Source: SLSG01 sp964477035 (GTDB lineage: Bacteria; Bacteroidota; Bacteroidia; Bacteroidales; UBA7960). Taken from it: a stretch of DNA of 64,000 bases. The stretch spans positions 117,295 to 181,294 of the forward strand of contig CAYZCW010000007.1 in the NCBI GenBank assembly GCA_964477035.1, written 5' to 3'. Shown here piece after piece: positions 1-7,958 of the stretch. Below the pieces are notes generated by a model, which was given only the letters and a program-made list of their open reading frames with translations, did no database searches and was not told the origin of the DNA. A program made the translations under genes and the position numbers. Every line of letters begins with the position of its first letter. The stretch's first letter is position 1.

Positions 1-163
1 AACGGGTGTATCCGATATAGCCTGCGATGACCAGCACGATGACCGCCACGGCCCACACGATGGTGTTCTGGTTCCGCTCGATGAACTGTTCGGATTTGCT
101 GAGCGCCTCTTCGACGGCCACGATATTCTTGTCTTCCTGCGATTTTCTGGTTTTCTTTGACAT
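1..163 (-). CDS. TPR-type membrane-anchored protein, N-terminal part only
   Basis: The ATG at 163 opens a frame that runs off the left edge after 54 residues. The visible part is a charged cytoplasmic start (MSKKTRKSQEDK), a helix with the motif VEEALSKSEQFIE, then one membrane segment (about residues 36-50). This is the arrangement of Bacteroidota YfgM-like tetratricopeptide proteins, in which a TPR domain follows a single N-terminal membrane helix and may assist envelope protein folding. The TPR part lies outside the window, so the family call rests on the N-terminus alone. A TAATTTTG box lies 22 bases upstream, which supports this start. Confidence 0.6.
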   Translation of the reverse strand, partial: MSKKTRKSQEDKNIVAVEEALSKSEQFIERNQNTIVWAVAVIVLVIAGYIGYTR

Positions 164-184
164 AATCTTATGGAATTTAGGCTG

Positions 185-192
185 CAAAATTA
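185..192 (-). promoter_or_regulatory. -7 box for the TPR-type gene
   Basis: On the minus strand the bases read TAATTTTG, a full match to the Bacteroidota -7 consensus TAnnTTTG. No good -33 TTTG is seen at the usual 19-21 base spacing. Confidence 0.4.
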
Positions 193-199
193 GTTTTTT

Positions 200-234
200 T
201 TTGCAAACCAGCCCCGTGTTTTATTATAATTTTG
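200..234 (+). promoter_or_regulatory. Promoter for the beta-helix lipoprotein
   Basis: A TTTG at 200-203 and a TAATTTTG box at 227-234 form a Bacteroidota-type promoter. The 23-base spacer is slightly long. The box lies about 60 bases before the ATG at 294. Confidence 0.4.
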
Positions 235-293
235 GCATACCAGAAGGCGCCCGGCGGGCGTTAGTCAACCGGACGCCCGCATCAAATGAATTA

Positions 294-1763
294 ATGACCA
301 TGCACAAGAGGATTCTGTACGGCATCATCCCGGCCCTGCTTCTCCTGGCTTCGGCCTTCTACTCCTGCCGGGACGATGGTTTCGACACCGATCCGGCCAT
401 CCGGCTGGGGTTCTCGGCCGACTCCCTCTTGTTTGACACGGTCTTTACCTCGGTGGGCTCCTCCACGCGCTCCTTCCTGGTCTATAACGACCACAACCGC
501 CGGGTGAACATCTCTTCGGTGGAGCTGGCCGGCGGGGCGGGCTCCTTTTTCCGGGTCAACGTGGATGGCCGTGCCGGCACCGTGGTCCGCGATGTGGAAC
601 TTGGGGCCCGCGACAGCCTGTTTGTCTTTGTGGAGGTCACGGTGGACCCGGTGAACCAGTCCCTGCCGCTGGTCATTGCGGACAGCCTGGTGTTTCATAT
701 CAACAACCAGGTGCAGGACGTGAAGCTGGTGGCCTGGGGGCAGGATGCCCGCTTTATACGGCCCAATTACGCCGATCCGGACAGCGGGATACAGTACCAC
801 CTGTTCGAGGAAGACGTGACCTGGGATGCCGGCATGCCCTACGTGGTTTACGGACTGGCCGTGGTGGCGCCCGACCGCACCCTGACCGTGGAGGAGGGCA
901 CGCGGGTGCATTTTCACAACAACGCCAGCCTGATCTTTCTGGAACGCTCCTCCCTGAAGGTGCGGGGGACGGCGGAGCAGCCGGTCAGCTTCCAGGGAGA
1001 CCGCCTCGAGTCCTTTTATTCGGAGGTGCCCGGCCAGTGGGGACGCATCTGGCTCACTGCCACCAGCAGGGACCATGAGATCGATTATGCCATCATCAAG
1101 AACGGCACGGTGGGACTGCATGTCGACACCCTCGGCAGTGTGACCCGTCCGACGCTGACCATCCGCAACAGCGTGATCCGCAACATGAGCCTGGTCGGCC
1201 TGCTGGCCCAGGGCAGCCATGTGCGGGCCGAGAACCTGATCATCGGGAACTGCGGGGAGCACACCCTGCTGCTGGCCCTTGGTGGCAGGTACGATTTCAG
1301 GCACTGCACCTTCGCCAATTACTACAACCTGCCCAACAGCCCCATCCGGCGAACCCCTTCCATCGTGCTGAACAACTATTACGAGGATGCCGACGGGACC
1401 ATCCGGGTCCGGGAACTGGAACAGGCGTTTTTCGGCAACAGCATCCTGTACGGCTCCCTGCAGGAGGAGCTGGCCTTCGATTTCCATCCGGGGACCAGCC
1501 CTTCTTATGTGTTTGACCACTGCCTGGTCAGGACCCAGCACCAGACCACGGGCAATCCCTGGCCCTACGTGCTGGTGAACCAGAACCCCCGCTTCAACGC
1601 ATCCAACACGGGCGACTACCGTTTGCTGGAGGACTCCCCGGCCATCGGGGCGGGCAGCCAGCAGATTGCTGAAGGGGTGCCCCTGGATCTGCTGGGACAG
1701 CCGCGCTTGCAGCGTCCCGACCTGGGCGCCCTGCAGTACCATCCGATAGAAGAGGAAAAATAA
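294..1763 (+). CDS. Right-handed beta-helix surface lipoprotein
   Basis: The product (489 residues from the ATG at 294; the ATG at 300 is an equal candidate) starts with a basic stretch, a hydrophobic segment and the lipobox-like end ASAFYSC, so it is probably an envelope lipoprotein. The N-terminal half resembles an immunoglobulin-like region. The C-terminal half (about residues 170-430) has repeating short strands typical of a parallel beta-helix, with motifs such as LTVEEGTRVHF, SLKVRGTAEQPVSF and TLTIRNSVIRNMS. It ends near ALQYHP, as many Bacteroidota beta-helix proteins do. The frame stays open for 89 codons upstream, but that part lacks protein-like composition and covers the promoter. 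Role unknown; such folds often bind or cleave polysaccharide. It is convergent with sucD. Confidence 0.75.
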   Translation: MTMHKRILYGIIPALLLLASAFYSCRDDGFDTDPAIRLGFSADSLLFDTVFTSVGSSTRSFLVYNDHNRRVNISSVELAGGAGSFFRVNVDGRAGTVVRDVELGARDSLFVFVEVTVDPVNQSLPLVIADSLVFHINNQVQDVKLVAWGQDARFIRPNYADPDSGIQYHLFEEDVTWDAGMPYVVYGLAVVAPDRTLTVEEGTRVHFHNNASLIFLERSSLKVRGTAEQPVSFQGDRLESFYSEVPGQWGRIWLTATSRDHEIDYAIIKNGTVGLHVDTLGSVTRPTLTIRNSVIRNMSLVGLLAQGSHVRAENLIIGNCGEHTLLLALGGRYDFRHCTFANYYNLPNSPIRRTPSIVLNNYYEDADGTIRVRELEQAFFGNSILYGSLQEELAFDFHPGTSPSYVFDHCLVRTQHQTTGNPWPYVLVNQNPRFNASNTGDYRLLEDSPAIGAGSQQIAEGVPLDLLGQPRLQRPDLGALQYHPIEEEK

Positions 1764-1781
1764 TGGTTCCCGGCCACCGGC

Positions 1782-2657
1782 TCAGGCCGTTTGCATGACC
1801 TCCTTCATCCTTTTGCCGATCTCCGCCGGGGAGTCCACATAGTGTACCCCGCATTCCAGCAGGATCTGCTTCTTGGCTTCGGCCGTGTCGTCCTTTCCTC
1901 CGATGATGGCGCCGGCATGGCCCATGGTGCGGCCTTTGGGTGCGGTGGCGCCCGCAATGAAGCTGACCACCGGCTTGGTGCCGTGGTCGCGGATGTACCG
2001 GGCGGCCTCCGCCTCCATGCCACCCCCTATCTCGCCGATCATGATGATGCCTTCGGTCCCGGGGTCGTTCATGAACAGCTCCACCGCCTCCTTCATGGTG
2101 GTCCCCGGGATGGGGTCGCCCCCGATCCCGATGCAGGTGGACTGGCCCAGCCCGGCCTTGGTGACCTGGTCCACCGCCTCATAGGTCAGCGTGCCCGAGC
2201 GGGACACGATGCCGATCGTGCCGGGGGTGTGGATGAATCCGGGCATGATGCCCACCTTGGCCTCTCCCGGGGTGATCACCCCGGGGCAGTTGGGGCCGAC
2301 CAGGCGGGCCGGCTTGCCCTGGAGGTATTCCTTCACGCGCACCATGTCCTGCACGGGGATGCCTTCGGTGATGCAGACGATCAGCCCGATGCCGGCTGAT
2401 GCCGCCTCCATGATGGCGTCGGCGGCAAAGGCGGGAGGCACGAAGATCACGCTGACATCGGCTCCGGCCTGCCGGACGGCTTCTTCCACGCTGTTGAACA
2501 CGGGCAGGTCCAGGTGGGTCTGCCCGCCCTTGCCGGGGGTGACGCCCCCGATTACCTTCGTGCCGTATTCGATCATCTGGGTGGCATGAAAAGTGCCCTC
2601 AGAGCCGGTGAAGCCCTGCACCACCACCCTGGAATCCTTGTTAACCAGTACACTCAT
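1782..2657 (-). CDS. sucD: Succinyl-CoA ligase [ADP-forming] alpha subunit
   Basis: This 291-residue protein matches the alpha subunit of succinyl-CoA synthetase end to end. It has the N-terminal CoA-binding Rossmann domain (VVVQGFTGSEGTFH, residues 12-25; YGTKVIGGVTPGKGG) and the ligase domain with the phospho-histidine loop (GHAGAIIGG, near residue 247). The enzyme interconverts succinyl-CoA and succinate with nucleotide triphosphate formation in the TCA cycle. The usual partner sucC is not adjacent: the next gene upstream is divergent and unrelated. In many Bacteroidota the two subunits do lie apart, so this is not alarming. The ATG at 2657 gives the family's normal N-terminus. Confidence 0.95.
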   Translation of the reverse strand: MSVLVNKDSRVVVQGFTGSEGTFHATQMIEYGTKVIGGVTPGKGGQTHLDLPVFNSVEEAVRQAGADVSVIFVPPAFAADAIMEAASAGIGLIVCITEGIPVQDMVRVKEYLQGKPARLVGPNCPGVITPGEAKVGIMPGFIHTPGTIGIVSRSGTLTYEAVDQVTKAGLGQSTCIGIGGDPIPGTTMKEAVELFMNDPGTEGIIMIGEIGGGMEAEAARYIRDHGTKPVVSFIAGATAPKGRTMGHAGAIIGGKDDTAEAKKQILLECGVHYVDSPAEIGKRMKEVMQTA

Positions 2658-2694
2658 AATGTTTTGCTTGGGTCGGACTTGGGAAAAATATTGT

Positions 2695-2702
2695 CAAATA
2701 TA
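2695..2702 (-). promoter_or_regulatory. -7 box for sucD
   Basis: TATATTTG on the minus strand matches TAnnTTTG and lies 38 bases upstream of the sucD start, in the divergent intergenic region. Confidence 0.4.
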
Positions 2703-2768
2703 ATCAATCCCTTTGATTCTTTCCGTCGGATGCGTAATTTCGGTCAGACAACCCAAAAGAGACTGAAC

Positions 2769-3080
2769 ATGTCCGTCCTGCTTGAATTTTCCATGTTTCC
2801 CACCGACAAGGGAGAAAGCGTCAGTCCCTATGTAAGCCGCATCATTGCGATGGTGCGGGACAGCGGTCTGGAGTACCGCCTGACCCCCATGGGAACCGTG
2901 GTCGAGGCCGATACCCTGGAGGAGGTGCTTGCCCTGGTTGGCAGGGCCTATGCCTGCCTTGAGCCCGACTGCCGGAGGGTGTACTCCAGCCTCAAGCTGG
3001 ACATCCGCAAGGGACCTGCCGGGCGCTTGCAGGACAAGCTAAGGGCGGTGGAGGAGAGGATCGGCAAAGTCAGCACCTGA
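2769..3080 (+). CDS. MTH1187-family thiamine-binding protein
   Basis: This 103-residue protein has the compact ferredoxin-like fold pattern of the MTH1187/YkoF-type family (formerly DUF77): MSVLLEFSMFP, then SVSPYVSRII, GLEYRLTPMGTVVE and a final helix. Members bind thiamine or related compounds and form tetramers, and their cellular role is not settled. The ATG at 2769 gives the typical length. The open frame extends upstream to 2514, but that part overlaps sucD on the other strand and does not look like protein. It is followed after 37 bases by mnmE on the same strand. Confidence 0.85.
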   Translation: MSVLLEFSMFPTDKGESVSPYVSRIIAMVRDSGLEYRLTPMGTVVEADTLEEVLALVGRAYACLEPDCRRVYSSLKLDIRKGPAGRLQDKLRAVEERIGKVST

Positions 3081-3117
3081 ACGGGCCTGGTCCCGGGGGG
3101 ATAAACCATACAGGATC

Positions 3118-4521
3118 ATGAGGAAAGAGCACTACCACACGGACACCATCTGCGCCCCGGCCACCGCTCCCGGGACCGCAGCCATTGCCATTGTCAGGCT
3201 GTCCGGGCCGGAATCCTTTGCCCTGGCGGAGACCTTGTTTGTACCCCGCAAACCTTCCCTGAAGACCGGGACGGCGGAAAGCCACCGCATGATTTTCGGC
3301 CGGATCATGGACGGGCCGGAGGTGGTTGACGAGGTGCTGCTGACTCGCTTTGTGGCCCCGCACAGCTATACCGGGGAGGACATGGTGGAGGTCAGCTGCC
3401 ATGGGTCCCCGTACATCGTGCAGCGGCTGCTCCGGCTGTGCCTCGACCGCGGTGCCCGCATGGCCCGGCCCGGGGAATTCACCATGAGGTCCTTTCTGAA
3501 CGGACGCATGGACCTCAGCCAGGCCGAGGCGGTGGCCGACCTGATCGCCTCCGATTCGGATGCCTCCCACCGGCTGGCCCTGCGTCAGATGCGGGGTCAT
3601 TTCTCGGACAGGATCCGGGAGCTGAGGGCCCGGCTGCTGGAGTTTGCCTCCCTGATTGAGCTGGAGCTGGATTTCAGCGAGGAGGACGTGGAGTTTGCCG
3701 ACAGGGCGCGGCTGGCCAGCCTCCTGGAGCAGATCGGACAGGAGGTGGCTGTCCTGAGGGAGTCCTTCGCCATGGGCAATGTCCTGAAGAACGGCATCCC
3801 GGTGGCCATTATCGGCCGGCCCAATGTCGGCAAATCGACCCTGCTCAACGCCCTGTTGAACGAGGAGCGGGCCATCGTGAGCGAAATCCCCGGCACGACC
3901 CGTGATGCGATCGAGGACACCATCCACATAAAGGGGGTGGCCTTTCGCTTCATCGATACCGCCGGGTTGCGGGAAAGCAAGGATGCCATCGAGGCCGTTG
4001 GCATCGAGCGCACCCACGAGAAGATCCGGCAGGCCGCCATCATTTTGTACCTGTTCGATGTGAGCGACACCAGTCTGGAGGAAATCCGGGAAACGATCGC
4101 GGAGTTCAGGGCCACCCTGGGGGATGCTTCCAAACCCCTGATCCTGGTTGCCAACAAGATCGACCTGATGGAGGAGATCCCCCACCACTTCCGCAACCTG
4201 GTGGACTGGGAGACCCTTTTTGTTTCGGCCAAGCGCAAGGAAAACATCCACCTGATCGCGGAAGCCCTGCTGGACTCAGTCAACCTGGCCTCCCGGGAGG
4301 AGCACGGGGCCATCGTGACCAACAGCCGGCATTATGAGGCCCTCTCGGGCACCGCCCAGGCGGTGTCTTCGATTCAGGAGGGCATGGCACAGGGGGTTCC
4401 CGGCGACCTGCTGGCCATCGACCTGAGGCGGGCCCTGCACCACCTGGGGACCATCACCGGCGAGGTCACATCCGACGAAATCCTGGGAGAGATCTTTGGT
4501 AAGTTCTGTATCGGGAAGTAA
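3118..4521 (+). CDS. mnmE: tRNA modification GTPase MnmE
   Basis: This 467-residue protein is a complete MnmE (TrmE, ThdF). With MnmG it installs the carboxymethylaminomethyl group on uridine 34 of certain tRNAs. It has the N-terminal tetrahydrofolate-binding domain (TICAPATAPGTAAIAIVRLSG), a helical domain, and a G domain inserted in it with P-loop GRPNVGKST (about residue 227), switch II DTAGLRE and base-specificity motif NKID. The C-terminus ends in the family signature FCIGK, whose cysteine is conserved. The 3' end of mnmE is a known insertion site for integrative islands such as SGI1, which matters here because the AT-rich block begins immediately after this gene. Confidence 0.97.
   Translation: MRKEHYHTDTICAPATAPGTAAIAIVRLSGPESFALAETLFVPRKPSLKTGTAESHRMIFGRIMDGPEVVDEVLLTRFVAPHSYTGEDMVEVSCHGSPYIVQRLLRLCLDRGARMARPGEFTMRSFLNGRMDLSQAEAVADLIASDSDASHRLALRQMRGHFSDRIRELRARLLEFASLIELELDFSEEDVEFADRARLASLLEQIGQEVAVLRESFAMGNVLKNGIPVAIIGRPNVGKSTLLNALLNEERAIVSEIPGTTRDAIEDTIHIKGVAFRFIDTAGLRESKDAIEAVGIERTHEKIRQAAIILYLFDVSDTSLEEIRETIAEFRATLGDASKPLILVANKIDLMEEIPHHFRNLVDWETLFVSAKRKENIHLIAEALLDSVNLASREEHGAIVTNSRHYEALSGTAQAVSSIQEGMAQGVPGDLLAIDLRRALHHLGTITGEVTSDEILGEIFGKFCIGK
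4504..4521 (+). other. Possible attachment site at the mnmE 3' end
   Basis: The last 18 bases of mnmE (TTCTGTATCGGGAAGTAA) match 14 of 18 bases at 14619-14636, near the far edge of the AT-rich block. SGI1-type elements insert at this position of mnmE in other bacteria. No integrase is visible, so this is a candidate left boundary only. Confidence 0.3.
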
Positions 4522-4562
4522 TTGTTTTGACCAATCCCCGGGGTCTTACTCATTCAATTGGA

Positions 4563-4961
4563 TTACATCAGAAAACGAGCTTCTGTAAGCTCTCGCCCAA
4601 TTTGTTGCACACCTTGCAAAATTCGTTTTGTTTGCGATGCAGAAGGCTTTTTTAAGCCTTTGATATATTGAGCCAATAAACTTTGGTTCATTCCAATTCT
4701 TTCAGAAAGTGCTTTTGCATTAATGACGTTATAAAACTCAAAGAAGCTTTCGAGATCGTACTCAAATACCATGGCATCCAAATTGAAGGAGGTCATGGCA
4801 TCTTCAAAAGCGAGATTCACAGCTTCCAGAATATTTGCTTTCAGATCTTCAAAGGTTTCGGCCTCGGTTGCAATAAAATTGTCACCCACTAGAGCGTGGG
4901 CGCTATATCCAGTTTTTTCCTTGGTTATTGAAACCTTTATCTTTTTCCTTTTCATTTTCAT
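4563..4961 (-). CDS. hicB: HicB-type antitoxin with XRE helix-turn-helix
   Basis: From the ATG at 4961 this is a 132-residue protein. Residues about 5-55 show the HicB partial RNase H-like fold (IKVSITKEKTGYSAHA, then an acidic helix). Residues about 80-130 form an XRE-type DNA-binding domain (ALSERIGMNQSLLAQYIKG). HicB binds and blocks the HicA mRNA interferase and represses the operon. The start is fixed by a 4-base ATGA overlap with the hicA reading frame. The longer open frame up to 5114 belongs to hicA read in the wrong phase. Codon use is AT-richer than in mnmE, suggesting transfer. The toxin partner appears broken. Confidence 0.85.
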   Translation of the reverse strand: MKMKRKKIKVSITKEKTGYSAHALVGDNFIATEAETFEDLKANILEAVNLAFEDAMTSFNLDAMVFEYDLESFFEFYNVINAKALSERIGMNQSLLAQYIKGLKKPSASQTKRILQGVQQIGRELTEARFLM

Positions 4962-5154
4962 CGTTTTTTTGTTGAGATTCCAGCTTGTCTCAGAATTGCA
5001 CACAACAGCCCTTTCTTTACTTCTTTGCTTGCATGGTTTGGTATTGTTAATTGCCCTGGTTTTGTGGGATGCTGTAGAATGACGTGACTGCCTTTTCCCC
5101 TCAAAACAACCCAACCATCCTTTCGTAACAACCTGAAAAGTTCAGTTACTTCAT
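4958..5154 (-). pseudogene. hicA: HicA-type toxin, frameshifted after codon 2
   Basis: Reading the minus strand from about 5147 gives an almost complete HicA: TELFRLLRKDGWVVL, then RGKGSHVILQHPTKPG with the catalytic histidine in GSH, then LTIPNHASKEVKKG and a C-terminal helix ending SKKR-like (STKKR) at 4958. This double-stranded-RNA-binding fold cleaves mRNA. The frame has no start codon. The only suitably placed ATG (5154) is followed by AAG TAA, a stop, one base out of phase. Restoring one base after AAG would give the expected start MKVTELF. The span of 197 bases is one short of a multiple of three. Either the toxin is inactivated or the assembly has lost one base. Confidence 0.75.
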
Positions 5155-5221
5155 TGTAGTAAAAGTAATAAAAATATTACCTTTTTCAATTGAATTCATC
5201 AAGGTTTCTTTTTTTTACATC

Positions 5222-5229
5222 TATATTTG
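5222..5229 (+). promoter_or_regulatory. -7 box upstream of the DoxX-DsrE pair
   Basis: TATATTTG matches TAnnTTTG on the plus strand. It lies in the 192-base gap between the divergent hicA frame and DoxX and would give a leader of about 110 bases. Confidence 0.35.
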
Positions 5230-5346
5230 TACCTAAATGGAATCATAAAATAGTTTTCATAACGTCGCATCCGGATGCTTTTTAAAAAGATGGTCATTCC
5301 AATATCACTGGCTTTCGGTTCAGGACTTATCCAGAAGTGTTAGACC

Positions 5347-5802
5347 ATGGCAATAATCAAAGGACTATTCCAACGGATAATTCATGTTCACCCTGACAAT
5401 AAATCGCTGATACCGCGCCTGGTGGTGGGATTGGTTTTCCTTTCGGAAGGGATACAGAAATACATCCTGCCCGAAGTGGTGGGAGCGGGGCGATTTGAAC
5501 GAATTGGTTTTGAGAACTTTGAATTTTTCGCCTATTTTGTGGGGACCTTTGAAATCCTTTGCGGTATTTTGTTGCTGGCAGGTTTTGTCGTGCGACTCTC
5601 CGCCATCCCATTGTTGATTATTATGTTCACAGCCATCGCGTCCACAAAGATTCCCATTCTTATGGCCGACGGTTTCTGGGTGATGGCACATGCTGCGCGC
5701 ACCGACTTCGCCATGAGCATGCTGCTGATCTACCTGATCATTTATGGTGCAGGTAAACGGTCCTTGGATTTCACGATTTTAAGAAAACTGAAAGAAGTTT
5801 AA
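5347..5802 (+). CDS. DoxX-family membrane protein
   Basis: A 151-residue integral membrane protein with four predicted helices. It begins with an amphipathic cytoplasmic start and a first helix LVVGLVFLSEGIQKYILP, whose GxxFLxxGxxK pattern is typical of DoxX. DoxX-like proteins are linked to quinone-dependent redox reactions, including thiosulfate:quinone oxidoreductase in archaea, and to oxidative stress in other bacteria. The substrate here cannot be read from sequence. It is followed after 10 bases by a DsrE-family gene and then by a remnant of a cysteine desulfurase, a setting that suggests sulfur chemistry. Confidence 0.8.
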   Translation: MAIIKGLFQRIIHVHPDNKSLIPRLVVGLVFLSEGIQKYILPEVVGAGRFERIGFENFEFFAYFVGTFEILCGILLLAGFVVRLSAIPLLIIMFTAIASTKIPILMADGFWVMAHAARTDFAMSMLLIYLIIYGAGKRSLDFTILRKLKEV

Positions 5803-5812
5803 ACAAATTGCC

Positions 5813-6169
5813 ATGAAAAAAATACTGATCCTAATCAACGACGCCCCATACGGAACCGAAAAGGCTTATAACGGGCTTCGCCTGGCCAATCAACTGAATA
5901 AGGCCCACGAAGATGTGGAGGTGCGCATATTCCTGATGGCAGATGCCGTTGCTTGTGCCGTGGCTGGACAAAATACCCCCAATGGATATTACAACATCGA
6001 AAGGATGATGAAATACTCCCTGAACAAGGGGACCAAGGTGAAAATATGTGGATCGTGCGCGGACGCAAGGGGACTGAAAAACGCCACACTCATTGAAGGG
6101 ACTGAGATCAGCACCATGGCAGAATTTACGCAATGGGTCGTGGAGAGCGACAAAGTCATTACCTTCTGA
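5813..6169 (+). CDS. DsrE-family sulfur-relay-like protein
   Basis: This 118-residue protein has the DsrE/DsrF-like fold: an N-terminal strand and loop KKILILINDAPYGTEKAYNGLR, then VRIFLMADAVACAV, then the motif KICGSCADARGL with two cysteines at about residues 81 and 84. DsrE-like proteins carry persulfides between partners. The CGSC pair is where such a sulfur would sit, although many family members have lost that role. It is probably translated with the DoxX gene 10 bases upstream. Its 3' end is followed immediately by a broken cysteine desulfurase segment, a natural sulfur donor for such a protein. Confidence 0.8.
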   Translation: MKKILILINDAPYGTEKAYNGLRLANQLNKAHEDVEVRIFLMADAVACAVAGQNTPNGYYNIERMMKYSLNKGTKVKICGSCADARGLKNATLIEGTEISTMAEFTQWVVESDKVITF

Positions 6170-6173
6170 AAGA

Positions 6174-6375
6174 TGACAGCGTTGTGCTTAACAATAGCAC
6201 CGCCCAGTCACTGCCCAATACCCTGGGCATTGCATTTACCGGTGTGGCAGCCAATCGGCTGGCCATCCAAATCGGAGATGAGGCCTGCATCTCCACCGGA
6301 AAATACACCACTCCTGAACAGGCGGAAAAATCGGCAAGGGTTATTGCAGAAGCGGTTTTGCTGCTAAGAGCCTGA
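6174..6375 (+). pseudogene. Remnant of a cysteine desulfurase-like aminotransferase (class V)
   Basis: Just after the DsrE stop the plus strand reads VVLNNSTAQSLPNTLGIAF, then GVAANRLAIQIGDE, then STGKYTTPEQAEKSARVIAEAV and a stop at 6375. The first part resembles the C-domain entry of NifS-like cysteine desulfurases (LPNTLNVSF pattern, followed by the strand before the active-site cysteine). The second resembles the extreme C-terminus. The stretch that should hold the catalytic cysteine loop between them is missing, and the N-terminal two thirds with the PLP lysine are absent. The frame can be opened upstream to 6133, but that part overlaps the DsrE gene. I read it as the debris of an internal deletion. 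Confidence 0.5.
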
Positions 6376-6416
6376 TAAATAGTCAGGCAAAGCAGGGGGG
6401 CAGATAAGATTTGATA

Positions 6417-7610
6417 TCAGTACAAAAAACCAAAAAGCCAGAGGGGGATAATATTGCCAAAACCATATTCGATAGAATCGGCAGCAACAAATCCGTTTTT
6501 GACGGTTTCCAACAGTTTGCTTCTTTTATTTTTACCCCCAACCTCAAAGGTGTAGGTGTTGTCAACCAGAAAATCGGAAACATCGCTTGTATTTACTTTA
6601 TGTTTTGCAGATAGTTGATTGCAGAAGAATGTTTCTCGCAATGTCCCTGCCGGGGGGGGGTCATTGCAAAGAGCAAACATTAAATTGGCGTTTCCAAGGT
6701 ATATCTTTTGAGGCTTGGTAAAAACCGAATCGCCTATTCCGGCGTTTGATAGTTGCATGGTCAATCCTGAGCGATGCAGCAAGTCAAGGTACTTAAGTGC
6801 TGTTTTGCGGTCTATGCCGGTTTGTGTGGCAAGTTTCGTGATATTGGGTTTGTAGGGCACTAAGTCGCTGATTATCTTTAGCAGCAGTTTGATTTTTATC
6901 ACATGAGAGTAATCGGTCGGTGTTACCGATGGCAGGTCGTAGTCCAGGGTCATATTGATTATATTGTGCAATCTCTCATGGTATTTCGCGCGGCTTTCAC
7001 GGTAAAAGGGGAGTGAGCCATACTCAATGTACTTTGCAAACAAAGCAATCGGTTTTATCTTATTGCAAATGTCATGACAGATTTCGGTGTGGCTGGCCAG
7101 AATATCGGCAAGATTAATTGAGCTGAATCTGATTTTGTGTTCAAGTTCAATGTATTCCCTGAATGACATTGCAGGCATGATGTATGTGGATAGTCTGCGA
7201 CTAAGGTCTCCATGCCCTTTGTAAAGTTCCAGCATAGAGGAACCGCTGAATACCACATTTAACTCAGGATAATTGTCATACAAATTCTTTAGCTCTATGG
7301 ACCAGTTTGGGTATTTATGAACCTCATCGATGTAAAGGGCTTTGCCTCCAAGTTTAGCAAAATGATCTGCCACATCTATCAACGTGTTCTGTGCAAAGTA
7401 AATATTGTCAAGGCTTATGTATAATGCACCTTCTTTAGGTCCGTATGTTTCCTTAAGATGTTGCAGCATGAGAGTGGTTTTCCCGGACCCTCGTGAACCC
7501 ATGATAGCGATCAGTCTGTCGCTCCAGTCAATCTCATCGATTATATACCGTTTAAACACAGTATTACAGCTTTTCAAATGTTTATTGGATAATTCAACAA
7601 GTGTTTTCAT
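6417..7610 (-). CDS. AAA+ ATPase of the DUF4143 type
   Basis: A 397-residue protein from the ATG at 7610. The frame opens with a TTG at 7637, but a promoter box at 7646-7653 leaves almost no leader for that start. It has the Walker A loop GSRGSGKTTL near residue 39, Walker B ALYIDEVHKYPNW, a winged-helix-like part (TDYSHVIKIKLLLKII) and a C-terminal nuclease-like DUF4143 part ending GNIIPLWLFGFLY, so it is full length. Such ATPases are common in Bacteroidota and archaea, often mobile, and their function is unknown. The gene is AT-rich. Its coding strand contains a run of nine C (6652-6660), a place where slippage would switch the frame. Confidence 0.8.
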   Translation of the reverse strand: MKTLVELSNKHLKSCNTVFKRYIIDEIDWSDRLIAIMGSRGSGKTTLMLQHLKETYGPKEGALYISLDNIYFAQNTLIDVADHFAKLGGKALYIDEVHKYPNWSIELKNLYDNYPELNVVFSGSSMLELYKGHGDLSRRLSTYIMPAMSFREYIELEHKIRFSSINLADILASHTEICHDICNKIKPIALFAKYIEYGSLPFYRESRAKYHERLHNIINMTLDYDLPSVTPTDYSHVIKIKLLLKIISDLVPYKPNITKLATQTGIDRKTALKYLDLLHRSGLTMQLSNAGIGDSVFTKPQKIYLGNANLMFALCNDPPPAGTLRETFFCNQLSAKHKVNTSDVSDFLVDNTYTFEVGGKNKRSKLLETVKNGFVAADSIEYGFGNIIPLWLFGFLY

Positions 7611-7645
7611 TTTATTAATTGTGTAATATATAGGCAATTATATTG

Positions 7646-7676
7646 CAAATATATGGTATATAATCCCCAAAATCAA
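7646..7676 (-). promoter_or_regulatory. Promoter of the AAA+ ATPase gene
   Basis: On the minus strand a TTG (7674-7676) is followed after 20 bases by TATATTTG (7646-7653), a complete Bacteroidota promoter. Its position favours translation from the ATG at 7610. Confidence 0.55.
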
Positions 7677-7928
7677 GATATAATGTGGAATGAAAACAAC
7701 AAAAAAATTTAAGTTAGAATAATGCGTATTAAGTCAGCTATTTACAAGCCTATATCTTGTTCAGATGTATTCCCAAAGTTTTGTGAGAGTCGAAACAACC
7801 CATCCTGCATAATCTCGCAGCCAGAAAAAAAACATAGCCAGAATGACCGTAAATCTTAGGGTTGACAAGGCCGGCGAAATGGAAAAACGGACGTGGAACG
7901 TGTTAAAAAAAAAAAATTACAATATTGC

Positions 7929-7958
7929 TTGTTGGTTAGTGAATATTAACTAATTTTG
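7929..7958 (+). promoter_or_regulatory. Promoter of the envelope-operon tetR gene
   Basis: TTG at 7929-7931, a 19-base spacer and TAATTTTG at 7951-7958 form a Bacteroidota promoter 23 bases before the ATG at 7981. A near-perfect palindrome fills the spacer and touches the -7 box, so a repressor bound there would block it. Confidence 0.6.
7936..7953. promoter_or_regulatory. Palindromic operator upstream of tetR
   Basis: TTAGTGAATATTAACTAA is an 18-base palindrome with a single mismatched pair. A sister copy (TTAGTTAATATTAACAAA) lies at 9022-9039, before the MMPL exporter gene; the two agree at 16 of 18 positions. Its size and symmetry fit a TetR dimer site, and its place within the tetR promoter suggests autoregulation. 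Confidence 0.6.

Noticed and set aside
291..1742. Open frame of 483 codons on the minus strand
   Set aside because: Antisense shadow of the beta-helix lipoprotein, which has a signal peptide and promoter.
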